A DNA stretch of 64,000 nucleotides from Limnohabitans radicicola (lineage in GTDB: Bacteria; Pseudomonadota; Gammaproteobacteria; Burkholderiales; Burkholderiaceae_C), in the NCBI RefSeq assembly GCF_014837235.1, contig NZ_JACYFT010000001.1:1-64000 (forward strand). The letters are read 5' to 3'. The notes under the pieces are model-generated. The model saw only the letters and a program-made list of their open reading frames with translations. It did no database searches and was not told the origin of the DNA. Each line of letters starts with the position of its first letter. Positions within the stretch are counted from its first letter, which is position 1. This document shows, piece by piece, positions 50,066-59,748 of this stretch. A program made the position numbers and the translations under genes.

Positions 50066-51071
50066 GAAATTTCTCCAATAAGTTGGCGACCTGCTTAGCA
50101 CCAGGACGAAGCGTTTCATTGAGGGGCTTTGGCGCCATGGCGGCCGCCTGATGCAGGGCTTTTTGTAGGCATTCAGAGTCTGACAAATCATCCACTGAAA
50201 GTGCTACGCCAGTCCCCATTCGTTGCAGTGCATTGGCGACCTCCGCTTGAACAGGGGTGGAATGAATGTTCACCGCAGGAATACCCAGCAGCGCGAGCTC
50301 GTATGACACAAAACCACAGCGCACAACGGCCAGTTTTGCACTGCGGTAAAGAGGGGCTGGATTTCGCAGGTCGCAATACACCTGTCCACCGCTTGAAAGA
50401 CGCTCCTGCCAGTGCGCCATGGGCAGGTAATCAGATGACACCAAAACCTTCAGCGGATGGCAATCGACACGTTCAAGTAATTTTTCGATCAAAGCTGTGA
50501 GCGGCTCACTGTGGTCGCCGCCACCTAAAAACAGCAACGTACCGGATCTATCCTCATCACTCTTTGCGTAGAACTCCGGCCTCGCCAACAAGTTCGACCA
50601 ACCCATGACTTGGACACATTGCTGGGGCAAAAGATCGGTATAGAGCAGTTGCAAGCGGTTCGGTACATTTTGGTCGACTAAGATGTCGCAGTCATGACGG
50701 CGATTGGCCAAGTCGTCAATGACCATGATGTGCGCCGCAAAAGGACGTGCAGCGCTTTCCCAGCCTGCATCAATCCCATAGTGATCGATCACCAGCCAAT
50801 CGACAGATGCCTCATTGTGGATATAAGCGAGTTCCGCCAAGCCATCGCTTGCTGGGTTGATGTCCTGCAAAACGAGGCCACGTTCCCGCATCAAGCTCTT
50901 CAATGGGAGAGGCATAGATTGAGCAAGCACAGTGACAGCGTGTCCTCGCTCAAGCAATTCGACACAAAGCACCATACTGCGCATGAAATGACCGTTACCG
51001 AACTGCCCTCCAGCGTCCAAGCGGAAAACAAAGTGCAGACGGTTCATGGACAGCTGATGAGATGTATTCAT
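50052..51071 (-). CDS. pseG: UDP-sugar hydrolase PseG
   Basis: A 339-residue GT-B-like hydrolase that removes UDP from the PseB/C/H product. The loop G-N-G-H-F-M-R-S with the catalytic His lies near residue 28, and a second half with L-F-L-G-G-G-D and V-R-C-G-F-V-S-Y-E follows. There is no fused acetyltransferase (PseH) domain. ATG 51071 overlaps the pseF stop. Confidence 0.85.
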   Translation of the reverse strand: MNTSHQLSMNRLHFVFRLDAGGQFGNGHFMRSMVLCVELLERGHAVTVLAQSMPLPLKSLMRERGLVLQDINPASDGLAELAYIHNEASVDWLVIDHYGIDAGWESAARPFAAHIMVIDDLANRRHDCDILVDQNVPNRLQLLYTDLLPQQCVQVMGWSNLLARPEFYAKSDEDRSGTLLFLGGGDHSEPLTALIEKLLERVDCHPLKVLVSSDYLPMAHWQERLSSGGQVYCDLRNPAPLYRSAKLAVVRCGFVSYELALLGIPAVNIHSTPVQAEVANALQRMGTGVALSVDDLSDSECLQKALHQAAAMAPKPLNETLRPGAKQVANLLEKFHEHR

Positions 51072-51760
51072 GACTGTGCTTTCCATGCGCGGAACATCCA
51101 TTCGGCACGGATCCAGTCTTCAGGGGTATCGATATCTTGAACTCGATGGCGAGGCAAGTAGACTGGGCAAGAGTACTTTGAAAAAACGGGTGTTTGTGCC
51201 AGCCATGCAGCCGCTTTCCCCCAATAAAACTGACCTGCATCATGCCAAGCCTCCTCCAAATCTTGCGACCTGGTATGGAAATGATCGGGTTGAAACATTT
51301 CAACCCTCTGCTCTGAAGTGATGCGAATGGCCCGTTGGATGGGAAATGCGTAACTGGTCACGCTGAACGCGTAATCTGCGCCGCTGCTATGAAGCTGTGC
51401 CAAGCCAGATTGGATGTCTTGCGATTGAATGAATGGAGCGGTCGCGTAAATGCAACAAACATCCACTGCGGGAACACCATTCTCGCCTTGCCAAAGGATC
51501 GCATGGGCCATGACGGGTGTGGTTCCCGTTTGATCATCTGACAGTTCGGGCGGTCGGACGAAGGGCACCTCAGCGCCAAAAAATTGAGCAATATCTGCGA
51601 TTTCTTTATCATCTGTACTCACGAGCACGCGGTCAAAACAGCCGCTTTGCAATGCGGCCTCGATTGACCAAGCGATCATCGGCTTTCCCGCAAAGTGCTT
51701 GATGTTTTTTCGGGGAATGCGTTTGCTGCCACCGCGTGCAGGAATCACGGCCAATCTCAT
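51068..51760 (-). CDS. pseF: Pseudaminic acid cytidylyltransferase PseF
   Basis: A 230-residue CMP-nonulosonate synthetase with I-P-A-R-G-G-S-K-R-I-P-R-K-N, the nucleotide-binding N-terminus, and D-I-D-T-P-E-D near the C-terminus. It activates the sugar as CMP-Pse for transfer. Confidence 0.9.
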   Translation of the reverse strand: MRLAVIPARGGSKRIPRKNIKHFAGKPMIAWSIEAALQSGCFDRVLVSTDDKEIADIAQFFGAEVPFVRPPELSDDQTGTTPVMAHAILWQGENGVPAVDVCCIYATAPFIQSQDIQSGLAQLHSSGADYAFSVTSYAFPIQRAIRITSEQRVEMFQPDHFHTRSQDLEEAWHDAGQFYWGKAAAWLAQTPVFSKYSCPVYLPRHRVQDIDTPEDWIRAEWMFRAWKAQS

Positions 51761-52917
51761 GAGCAGATGGCCTCTCGCAATGCATCGACAACGAACGACT
51801 GTTCTGCATCGGTCAGATTGACATGCATGGGGATGCTGATGGCTTCGCGGTAATACTGCTCGGCCTCAGGAAAATCACCCAGCTTGAAACCCATTTTTTG
51901 GTAGTAGGGTTGAGTGTGCACTGGAATGTAATGCAAGTTAACCATGATGTTTTTGGCGCGAAGGGCTTCAAAAACCTCTCGATGACTGCGTGTCATGCGC
52001 TGCAATTGCAATCGAATCACATAAAGGTGGAAAGCGCTGTAGCTGTCTGGATTTTGAGCGGGCAATGTCAGCGGCAGATCTGCCAGCAATTCTTTGTATC
52101 GCTTGGCTATGTCGTGGCGTCGCTGAATGTAAGCAGTCAGACGCGTCATTTGACTGGTACCCAGTGCAGCCTGGATATCGGTCATGCGGTAGTTATAGCC
52201 CAAGGCCACTTGCTCGTAATACCACGGACCATCCATGGGCCGGGTCATCAATGCAGGATCTCTGGTGATGCCGTGGCTTCGCAACAAACCTAGGCGTGTG
52301 GCCAGCTTGGTATCGTTGGTCAAGGCCATACCACCTTCACCTGTGGTGATTATCTTCACTGGGTGAAAACTGAAGACGGTGATATCGCTGTAGCAACCAT
52401 GGCCAATGGGTTCGCCTTTGTATTGAGCGCCAATGGCGTGTGAGGCATCCTCAATGATTTTGAAGCCGTACTTTTGTCCCAAGGCATGTATAGCGACCAT
52501 ATCGCAAGGCTGACCAGTCAGGTGCACTGGCACCACTATTTTGGGCAGTCTGTTGGCTTTTTGAGCCAGGATTAGTTTGGCCTCCAACTTCTCAGGACAG
52601 AGGTTGTAGGTATGCGGGTCAATGTCCACAAAATCCACGTTCGCACCACAGTACAAAGCGCAGTTTGCAGATGCCACAAAAGTGTTGGGGGCGGTCCAGA
52701 GCCAATCACCAGGACCGAGCTCCATTGCCAAGCAAGCGATGTGGAGTGCAGCAGTGGCATTACTCACAGCAAAAGCATACATGGCACCTGTATGCCTGAT
52801 CACGCTTTGCTCAAATTGCTCTATAGCGGGTCCTTGCGTCAGATTTACGGATTTGAGTACCGCGACCACAGCGTCTATGTCGGTTTGGGTCACTTCCTGA
52901 CGGCCATAGGGAATCAT
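51757..52917 (-). CDS. pseC: PLP-dependent aminotransferase PseC
   Basis: A 386-residue DegT/DnrJ-family aminotransferase that aminates the 4-keto sugar from PseB. The PLP lysine is in F-S-F-H-P-V-K-I-I-T-T-G-E-G-G. Also seen: N-A-T-A-A-L-H-I-A and E-D-A-S-H-A-I-G. ATG 52917 is preferred to GTG 52920. Confidence 0.92.
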   Translation of the reverse strand: MIPYGRQEVTQTDIDAVVAVLKSVNLTQGPAIEQFEQSVIRHTGAMYAFAVSNATAALHIACLAMELGPGDWLWTAPNTFVASANCALYCGANVDFVDIDPHTYNLCPEKLEAKLILAQKANRLPKIVVPVHLTGQPCDMVAIHALGQKYGFKIIEDASHAIGAQYKGEPIGHGCYSDITVFSFHPVKIITTGEGGMALTNDTKLATRLGLLRSHGITRDPALMTRPMDGPWYYEQVALGYNYRMTDIQAALGTSQMTRLTAYIQRRHDIAKRYKELLADLPLTLPAQNPDSYSAFHLYVIRLQLQRMTRSHREVFEALRAKNIMVNLHYIPVHTQPYYQKMGFKLGDFPEAEQYYREAISIPMHVNLTDAEQSFVVDALREAICS

Positions 52918-52920
52918 CAC

Positions 52921-53919
52921 TCAAATGCTCCCGATTTTTTCTTTGTTGGCAACCATCCAATCCTGCAATTGCTCTTCACTCATCCATTCGGAATTGTTGT
53001 CACTTGCATACACAAAACCTTCAGGCACTTTGATACCGGTTTGGATACGCTTCGGACAGTTAGCCCAGCCATTGATGGTGGGCAGAATTTTGAAATGCTC
53101 TGGGTACTCATATGTGTAGTGCGCATCTTCGGCACTGATCATCTGTTCATGCAGTTTTTCACCAGGACGAATGCCGACCACTTCCTGGCGGGCTTCAGGT
53201 GCAACCACACGAGCGAGATCTGTGACCTTCATTGAAGGTATCTTCTTCACGTAAATTTCACCGCCAACCATGTCTTCAAAAGCGTGCCAAACCAGCTCTA
53301 CGCCCTCTTCCAGAGAGATCATGAAGCGCGTCATTCGATCGTCTGTAATGGGCAACACACCTTTGTCTTTGATGGACATGAAAAAGGGAATCACGGAACC
53401 ACGCGATCCCATGACGTTGCCGTATCGAACCACCGAAAAACGAGTTGTTTTCCCACCGGAGTAAGAATTACCCGCGACAAACATTTTGTCTGAGGCCAAT
53501 TTGGTGGCGCCATACAAATTGATGGGACTGCTGGCTTTATCCGTTGACAGGGCCACCACCTTTTTGACACCCTTGTCGATACAGACATCGATCAAGTTCA
53601 TGGCACCTATCACATTGGTCTTGACGCACTCAAAAGGGTTGTATTCGGCCGTTGGGACAATTTTGGTTGCGGCAGCATGCACAACAAAATCGACGCCATC
53701 CAGCGCACGATGCAATCTGTCTTTGTCTCGTACGTCACCAATGAAAAACCGGACGCGTTCATCCCCATGGAACTTCTTGGCCATGTCCCATTGCTTCATT
53801 TCATCGCGTGAAAAGACGATGATTTTCTTAGGGTTGTATTTGGCCAAGGTCATCGGCAGGAAGGTGTTTCCGAACGAACCTGTGCCACCGGTCACAAGAA
53901 TGGTTGAGTTGCGCAGCAT
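52921..53919 (-). CDS. pseB: UDP-GlcNAc 4,6-dehydratase (inverting) PseB
   Basis: A 332-residue extended SDR starting the pathway. NAD motif T-G-G-T-G-S-F-G (about 10-17), catalytic Y-G-A-T-K, and R-P-G-E-K-L-H-E-Q in the C-terminal half, as in PseB/FlaA1. First gene of the operon, under the sigma54 element 50 bases upstream. Confidence 0.94.
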   Translation of the reverse strand: MLRNSTILVTGGTGSFGNTFLPMTLAKYNPKKIIVFSRDEMKQWDMAKKFHGDERVRFFIGDVRDKDRLHRALDGVDFVVHAAATKIVPTAEYNPFECVKTNVIGAMNLIDVCIDKGVKKVVALSTDKASSPINLYGATKLASDKMFVAGNSYSGGKTTRFSVVRYGNVMGSRGSVIPFFMSIKDKGVLPITDDRMTRFMISLEEGVELVWHAFEDMVGGEIYVKKIPSMKVTDLARVVAPEARQEVVGIRPGEKLHEQMISAEDAHYTYEYPEHFKILPTINGWANCPKRIQTGIKVPEGFVYASDNNSEWMSEEQLQDWMVANKEKIGSI

Positions 53920-53969
53920 AGAAACCTTGCTTGAAGTGAATACATCAAAAAATTGACACCATCACAAAA

Positions 53970-53985
53970 AGCATGATTTGTGCCA
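53970..53985 (-). promoter_or_regulatory. Sigma54-type promoter of the pse operon
   Basis: Minus strand TGGCACAAATCATGCT: GG and GC at exact spacing, only one base off in the -12 box (ATGC for TTGC). The predicted start near 53958 leaves a leader of about 40 bases. It is inside a 167-base gap that holds no gene. Confidence 0.75.
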
Positions 53986-54086
53986 ATTTTTTTGAGCAGT
54001 TATCACTTACCAAGAAGCTAACCCATCAAGGCGCCTCTCTCTGAGCAGGTTTTGCTCCATAAATCAACACCACACTAGTCGGTGCA

Positions 54087-55835
54087 TCAATTTGTGAGCC
54101 TGCTTTCGCGCAACGCAAGCAACTTAGCGAACTGTGTCAATCGCAATTGATCAAGCTGATTTTTGTCTGAAAGCACTTGCGCTATCAGCTCCAGACCCTG
54201 CTCAGGTGAAAAACTCTCCAAGATATTTCCATCAAGCAAAGTTGAGCTGATAAATGGACGATTTGCAATCAAAATGACCGCGCACCCCAGTTCAAGGGCT
54301 TCCCACAAAGCAGAAGAAGGGTCATCAATGGCAATGACCAACTCCGTATTTCTAAGCAAAACATCCAATGGCTCTTGAATACCTTTTTGACACAACTCAC
54401 GGTCAAGCTCAAGCAAATGACAGAATGCATCCAACGGGGTTTGATCGCCTGGCTTCAATCTGTATGCCAACTCACAACCTTCATTTGAGCAAATTTCCAC
54501 TATGTCAGTCAGTGTTTTTTTAAAAAAACTCAGGCCAGTATTGAGAGCCGTCCATCGGTGAATACCATTGAATAGAACCACCACCTTCTGAGGCCTTGGT
54601 GCACTCCACAAATCCATCGTGCTGTCTAGATTGAGCTCTGTTGGCAAATAAACAGGGATATTCACCGCTCCTCGATGAGACATGGAAGGCTGGGGTTGCC
54701 AGTATTCAGTTATGACCGTGCAAGGCCCTTCACTGGCCTGATTGATCACATGGCTGTGGGGCAACATATAACAAGGGGACGAAGCATCCTGCGCGGCAGA
54801 AAAAAGCGAACCATTGATACCGCCATCAAGATTACTGACAATCAAAGCATCCATTTTTTTGATAGAACACAAGTGAGCCATACCCAGGAACGTCAAACAC
54901 TGAAAAAGATGCCGTTGCTTGATTTGCTGGATTTGATGCTGGTAAAGATCCAAACGTTCCATTTGATCGCCCAGTATTTCCTGCATCACTTCATCTGTGG
55001 AGGCGGTCATGCCTTCAACCATCGCCATCAACGCTTGCTGCATCGATGGGCTCAGGTTTTCATAAGCGGACTGAACCGAAACTCTGTCCTTGAAACCAGT
55101 GCCGTCTGGGATGACGTTCCAAAATGGTGGCGAGAGCATCCATGTCTTGGTGGTAACGCCCAGTTTTTTAATCAAATGCAATAATTTTTTCTGATCCGAC
55201 TTATAAAAAAGACCGCTTGGCGAAATCACAACGTTAGAATCCGATTCCTGCCATTTTTGCGAAACGTCAGCAGACCAATAATTCGGAATTTGACTGTAAA
55301 CTGTTGGCGCATAAGTCGAAATCAGTTGAGATAGTGGCAAATAAATCGTCTCAGTCTGAAATCCCGCGCGCTGAAGTTTATCTTGAATAATGGCGGTCAA
55401 CAAACCACCAGGAAAATGGTAATCACCTACGCCCACGCGCTGCAGCATCAACAATGGGACTGATTTGGATAGGTTCTCAACAGCCAATGCTGCGGTTTTT
55501 TGGGCAGAAGAAAACAAAGTCAGTTGTGTCAGGTTGTGCTGATGATTCCAATAGGCATGCTCATTGAAGCCCATCGAATTTCGCTGCTCAATGAAGGACT
55601 CTTCCAAACACTGCAATTTAGAATACACGTATCGGTGCTCATCTGCAGAAAATGTTCCAGTTGCTTGCAACCAAGTTGGCATTTGAGCGTGTGGGAGTTG
55701 CAGCTGAAGACACCTGTCCAGTGCATCAATGGATAAACAAAGCCAATTCGCCTCTTTCGCTAACCAAGGAAACTTCGCAATACCAGCAGTGATCTCATCC
55801 GGAAAAATAACCAATACTGTTTTACGCGTGGTCAT
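54087..55835 (-). CDS. Glycosyltransferase-like protein of unknown specificity
   Basis: A 582-residue protein from ATG 55835 (AGGGA 8 bases upstream; a TTG at 55871 is less likely). The C-terminal third (about 390-560) has the look of a GT-B or CDP-glycerol-type transferase: V-V-V-L-F-N-G-I-H-R-W, A-Y-R-L-K-P-G-D, and A-L-W-E-A-L-E-L-G-C-A-V-I-L-I. The N-terminal part is unassigned. It may be the transferase that puts the final sugar or ribitol-containing unit on flagellin. No standard Maf protein was found. Confidence 0.6.
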   Translation of the reverse strand: MTTRKTVLVIFPDEITAGIAKFPWLAKEANWLCLSIDALDRCLQLQLPHAQMPTWLQATGTFSADEHRYVYSKLQCLEESFIEQRNSMGFNEHAYWNHQHNLTQLTLFSSAQKTAALAVENLSKSVPLLMLQRVGVGDYHFPGGLLTAIIQDKLQRAGFQTETIYLPLSQLISTYAPTVYSQIPNYWSADVSQKWQESDSNVVISPSGLFYKSDQKKLLHLIKKLGVTTKTWMLSPPFWNVIPDGTGFKDRVSVQSAYENLSPSMQQALMAMVEGMTASTDEVMQEILGDQMERLDLYQHQIQQIKQRHLFQCLTFLGMAHLCSIKKMDALIVSNLDGGINGSLFSAAQDASSPCYMLPHSHVINQASEGPCTVITEYWQPQPSMSHRGAVNIPVYLPTELNLDSTMDLWSAPRPQKVVVLFNGIHRWTALNTGLSFFKKTLTDIVEICSNEGCELAYRLKPGDQTPLDAFCHLLELDRELCQKGIQEPLDVLLRNTELVIAIDDPSSALWEALELGCAVILIANRPFISSTLLDGNILESFSPEQGLELIAQVLSDKNQLDQLRLTQFAKLLALRESRLTN

Positions 55836-55867
55836 GAATATCCCTGAAGTTCGGATGAAATAGCGCT

Positions 55868-58375
55868 TCAATCAACATGAGAGATCACTTTAGGTTCTTC
55901 CACTTGCTGGATCGCTAAAATACCGGCTTCTGTTTGAGTGGAAGATGCTGTGCGGGCAGCTATGTCCCTGAACACAATGATCAAAACTATGTCACCCCGA
56001 GTTGTCATTGAGCAATCCTTGAGATCGATATGCAGATAACCGTCTGAATTTTCAAAGTGGACAAGTCCTTGACCAAGGCTTTGACCACCTTCGGCATGGG
56101 ACTTGGGAATCAAATCAACTTGTGACTGCCAACCAGGGTTACTCGCGAATTGTGCCCAATCAACCAATGCGATGGAATGAATTTGCAGCCATTCATGTTT
56201 AAGACCAAAACTTAATCCAACGGCTGAACAGGTCTTAATGGCCCTAAGAATGCCTACCTTAAAGCCTTCATGAGAACTGAAACATGGCATTTTTGTTTGG
56301 TGAAAATTTTCACCTTGCAACAGCACACAAGGTACATCACCGCCGACGACCTTGTGATCCATCAACGTGAATTTAACCCCCAAGCGTGACTTCAGAAAAT
56401 TAAAGTTTGTTAATTCAGGTCCGAAAGCGTTTAAATCATTCGATAGCATTTTGTGATATTCGCTATCGTATGTCATATTTCCACCACGTATCAACATTTG
56501 TCGGGACATGACGGGATTTGAAATCCAACGCAAACGCCTGGTGCCATTGTTGATGTCGTGACTGAAAAGTTGGTACAACTCTATTTCGCTAACCGTTGGC
56601 TGGAGCGTAAATCGCCCGATAAGTCCTGCAGCCTCCATATGCGAGAACGGATGATTTTTGATAAATTGCAAAATATTTTTTGATTGCGTCTGAATAAAAT
56701 CAAGTGCCGCCGTTTGCACATTCTGCTTAACCAATCGCTGTTGATCCGATAAAGGTGATTTTTCGTACACCGTTCGACCAACCTCTGTATACTGAATCAA
56801 ACTCCCATTGTCATTGACAGTCAGTTGTTCCAGAGTCTGAATTTGTGACAACAACAAGTTCAATGAATTTCTGTTCATCGAACGGTAGTCAATCAAACCC
56901 TTTTTGCTGGTTTGCCTTGAGGAGGCCTCTCGAAGGATCAAGTAACGTCCTTCAAGTTTCAGGCCAAACTCTTCAGCCAAAATACCCTTGATCTGTTCTT
57001 GAATCGTCCCGGTGTAGCCTAAGTCAGCCAACACCAATGTTTCCCCAGTCTTGGGTCGAATTTGTTTGTGGATATACCGAATAAAGTTAGCCCGATGCTT
57101 GCGCGATGCATCGATGATGGATTGGATGTTTTCAGGCTGCAGAACACTCTGCATGAATTCAGTCCAAGGGAGCGCATCATCCGTCTTGATGTTGACTTGA
57201 ACTGCGTCGATGTCATGCACCCCCATCAACTGACGGACCATCTCAGCACGGTACATCTTGTCCTTTTGGCTGATCAGGTAGGTCTGTATCGCATGCTCAT
57301 CGTTGAAATTCAGGGCCAAAGTTGCGAATCTCGATACATCCATCGCATGGACTGGTGCGTCGAAAGGAACGAGGCCTTGAGCTTGCAAGCTCTGGTAGGC
57401 CTTGAACGGCAAATAACCGTCTCTCATCATGAAGACGATGCGAGGACTATGGCCTTGCGCTTTGAGCGCTTGAATCTCTGACATCAACCATTGAAGGTAC
57501 TGAACCATCACCGGGCCCAAGTAATACCAACCAACCATTTCCATGGTGTTGTTTGTCCGAGGCAAACGGGACCATGTGGCGTGCCAATTGCTTGCCATAG
57601 GCAAACTTTCGCCATGGTCGTTGCTGAGCAATCGTTGCATGGTGGCATTTTTGCGCATGCAGTCTTCCAACAAGGGCGTGAACCTGTTGAAGTGGTAACC
57701 CTTGACCCCAGCGCGACGCGCGCCCTCCAAATCCGCATGAGGGTTATCGCCAATGTGTAAGAAAGCCTCTTGAGGTTCGCCCAATTGTTTGGCCACGATA
57801 TGAAATAAATCGCGTCCTTTGGTCGTTCGATGATCCGCTGACGTGAAGTAGTGATCGATGTGAACAGGGACACCCGCTTTTTTGGCACAAGACTCCACCA
57901 GTTCTTTAAGCTGATGACCATGGATGTACATGTCGCTGACCAACACGGTTTTCATACCCATCTTCTTGGCCTTTGAAAGCAAGTCAAACATGGGCGAATA
58001 AGCAAAAAGGTATTTTTTCTCAGTTTCAACCTCTGCACGCACGAACTGCTCGACGAGCTCTTTGGAAGCGTCAGGCAACATGTGTTCATACACTTCCTCA
58101 ATGGTGACTTCATGTTCACCATACAAACCTGCACGCAATTGCCGAACACGCCGCTCAGCCATACGGCGGCTCTCTGAGCAAATACCGTACTCAATATATA
58201 AGGGTTGGTTTTGAAGGTCCTTGAACACCTCAACGGGTTCACTGACTGTTCGCCACAAGAGCGTGTCAAAACAGTCCAGGCTCAAAACCCGTATCTGACC
58301 TGCATGTTGATTCAACAAATCAGAAATGGCTGCAATATCGAGACTTGTAGATTCTGGTATTGGATTTTTTTTCAT
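55868..58375 (-). CDS. HAD-family phosphatase-like protein with large C-terminal extension
   Basis: An 835-residue protein. Residues 30-225 form a HAD domain: motif I L-D-C-F-D-T (D34, D37), motif II V-S-D-M (147-148), Lys186, motif IV G-D-N-P-H-A-D (D210, D214). The next part (about 290-500: M-M-R-D-G-Y-L-P-F-K-A-Y) is of the kind seen in large HAD proteins of glycan clusters, and the last 250 residues are unassigned. The role could be a sugar-phosphate phosphatase or a phosphotransfer step. ATG 58375 is chosen; a TTG at 58405 overlaps the previous stop. Confidence 0.7.
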   Translation of the reverse strand: MKKNPIPESTSLDIAAISDLLNQHAGQIRVLSLDCFDTLLWRTVSEPVEVFKDLQNQPLYIEYGICSESRRMAERRVRQLRAGLYGEHEVTIEEVYEHMLPDASKELVEQFVRAEVETEKKYLFAYSPMFDLLSKAKKMGMKTVLVSDMYIHGHQLKELVESCAKKAGVPVHIDHYFTSADHRTTKGRDLFHIVAKQLGEPQEAFLHIGDNPHADLEGARRAGVKGYHFNRFTPLLEDCMRKNATMQRLLSNDHGESLPMASNWHATWSRLPRTNNTMEMVGWYYLGPVMVQYLQWLMSEIQALKAQGHSPRIVFMMRDGYLPFKAYQSLQAQGLVPFDAPVHAMDVSRFATLALNFNDEHAIQTYLISQKDKMYRAEMVRQLMGVHDIDAVQVNIKTDDALPWTEFMQSVLQPENIQSIIDASRKHRANFIRYIHKQIRPKTGETLVLADLGYTGTIQEQIKGILAEEFGLKLEGRYLILREASSRQTSKKGLIDYRSMNRNSLNLLLSQIQTLEQLTVNDNGSLIQYTEVGRTVYEKSPLSDQQRLVKQNVQTAALDFIQTQSKNILQFIKNHPFSHMEAAGLIGRFTLQPTVSEIELYQLFSHDINNGTRRLRWISNPVMSRQMLIRGGNMTYDSEYHKMLSNDLNAFGPELTNFNFLKSRLGVKFTLMDHKVVGGDVPCVLLQGENFHQTKMPCFSSHEGFKVGILRAIKTCSAVGLSFGLKHEWLQIHSIALVDWAQFASNPGWQSQVDLIPKSHAEGGQSLGQGLVHFENSDGYLHIDLKDCSMTTRGDIVLIIVFRDIAARTASSTQTEAGILAIQQVEEPKVISHVD

Positions 58376-58401
58376 AGCATTTAATTCATTAAGTTCGTTA
58401 A

Positions 58402-59748
58402 TCAATGAACACGCTCGAGCCGTCCACTGTGATCACCACAAATCACCCGCGATGCGGACAATGCAATTTGGTACGGGTTAAAAAGGCTGTCCTGAGCCTC
58501 TGCTTTGAAATTTGACGTTCGCATTTCAGTGTCCGTGCGCCCGGGAACGATACAGTTCACCCGAATGCCATCTTCTGCCCACTCTTCGCTGAGCCCTTGC
58601 GTCAAATTCACAATGGCAGCCTTGGTAGCAGAGTAAACGGCCGAGCCTGCCCGTCCTCGGGTGTAGGAAGACGATGCAAAGAACAGGAGTGAGCCTTGAG
58701 TTTGCTCAAGCCAGAAATGCGCATGGCGGGCCACATTCAAGGCGCCGAGCAAGTTGATGTTGATCTGTTCTGCGGCATCTGCGGCTGTTTGCTCTTGTAC
58801 CTTGCCATTTTTCAGCAGCCCCGCAGCATTCACCACAACATCGATGCCCCCAAATTCAGCTGCGGCATTTTCCAAAGCACGTTGCACATCTTCTTCTTTG
58901 GTGATGTCACACCCGCTTTCACGTGAACACCCCAGGACCTGTGCCCCGCCACCCACGAGGATATCGGCCATCGCTTTGCCAATGCCTCGAGTACCACCAA
59001 AGATGACCACGCGCTTGCCGCGCAAATTCACCCCCGGCTTGTCCACATTCGATGATTGAGACCGCAAGCGGAACATTTCATCGGCCAGGATCAAATCAAT
59101 CGGATACGTGACCTTGATGTTTTCTTCACTGCCTTTGACGATGCGCACGCGCGCGTCAGGGTTACAGGCCATGAAAATACCGCAGTCGTCAGTGAATTGG
59201 TCAAGCTTGTGCTCCCCCAAGGTCTGATAGCAAGTCACCAGGTCTTTGTATCGGAAAGCCTGTGGTGTTTGACCACGCAACAGGTGCTGGCGCTTGGGAA
59301 TATGGTCGATGTACCCTTCACGCTCGACAATGATCGTGTCGGCCGTTGGAATGGCCACATCAACGGCATCGTGTTCTTTGAGAGCTTCAATCACATCACG
59401 GATGATGCGACCGTCCAAAAATGGCCGCGCTGCATCGTGGATCATGACGTTACGGGGCTTATGTTTTGCCAGGGCCTTGAGGCCCCTCAGGGTCGACGCC
59501 TGTCGGCTGGTGCCACCGGCCACCACTTCGACCAAGGGGTCTTCGCTGAACATGTCTGCCACTTTTCTGACTTGGTCAAATGGTGTGGTGACCACAATCA
59601 CCGCATCTGGCATGTTCTCCCGGAGCGTACTCAGGCTGTGTTCCAAAATGGTTTTTCCCGCAATGCGCACAAATTGTTTGGGCTGATCACCCGACAACCG
59701 GGTCCCTGAGCCACCGGCTAACAAGATGCAAGCTGTTTGTTCATGCAT
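58402..59748 (-). CDS. Bifunctional IspD-like cytidylyltransferase / SDR reductase, predicted CDP-ribitol synthase
   Basis: A 448-residue fusion. Residues 5-228 are an IspD/TarI-type cytidylyltransferase (L-L-A-G-G-S-G-T-R near 9-17, H-D-A-A-R-P 104-109). Residues 243-435 are a short-chain reductase (G-G-T-R-G-I-G 251-257, Tyr372 and Lys376 of Y-S-A-T-K). This order and size are those of Haemophilus Acs1/Bcs1, which reduce ribulose 5-phosphate and make CDP-ribitol. A role in MEP isoprenoid synthesis is unlikely because of the fused reductase and the glycan context. It overlaps the fukutin-like gene by 8 bases. Confidence 0.8.
   Translation of the reverse strand: MHEQTACILLAGGSGTRLSGDQPKQFVRIAGKTILEHSLSTLRENMPDAVIVVTTPFDQVRKVADMFSEDPLVEVVAGGTSRQASTLRGLKALAKHKPRNVMIHDAARPFLDGRIIRDVIEALKEHDAVDVAIPTADTIIVEREGYIDHIPKRQHLLRGQTPQAFRYKDLVTCYQTLGEHKLDQFTDDCGIFMACNPDARVRIVKGSEENIKVTYPIDLILADEMFRLRSQSSNVDKPGVNLRGKRVVIFGGTRGIGKAMADILVGGGAQVLGCSRESGCDITKEEDVQRALENAAAEFGGIDVVVNAAGLLKNGKVQEQTAADAAEQININLLGALNVARHAHFWLEQTQGSLLFFASSSYTRGRAGSAVYSATKAAIVNLTQGLSEEWAEDGIRVNCIVPGRTDTEMRTSNFKAEAQDSLFNPYQIALSASRVICGDHSGRLERVH

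Noticed and set aside
58402-59748. Housekeeping ispD of the MEP pathway
   Set aside because: The fused short-chain reductase and glycan operon point to CDP-ribitol synthesis; ispD is usually beside ispF, which is absent.
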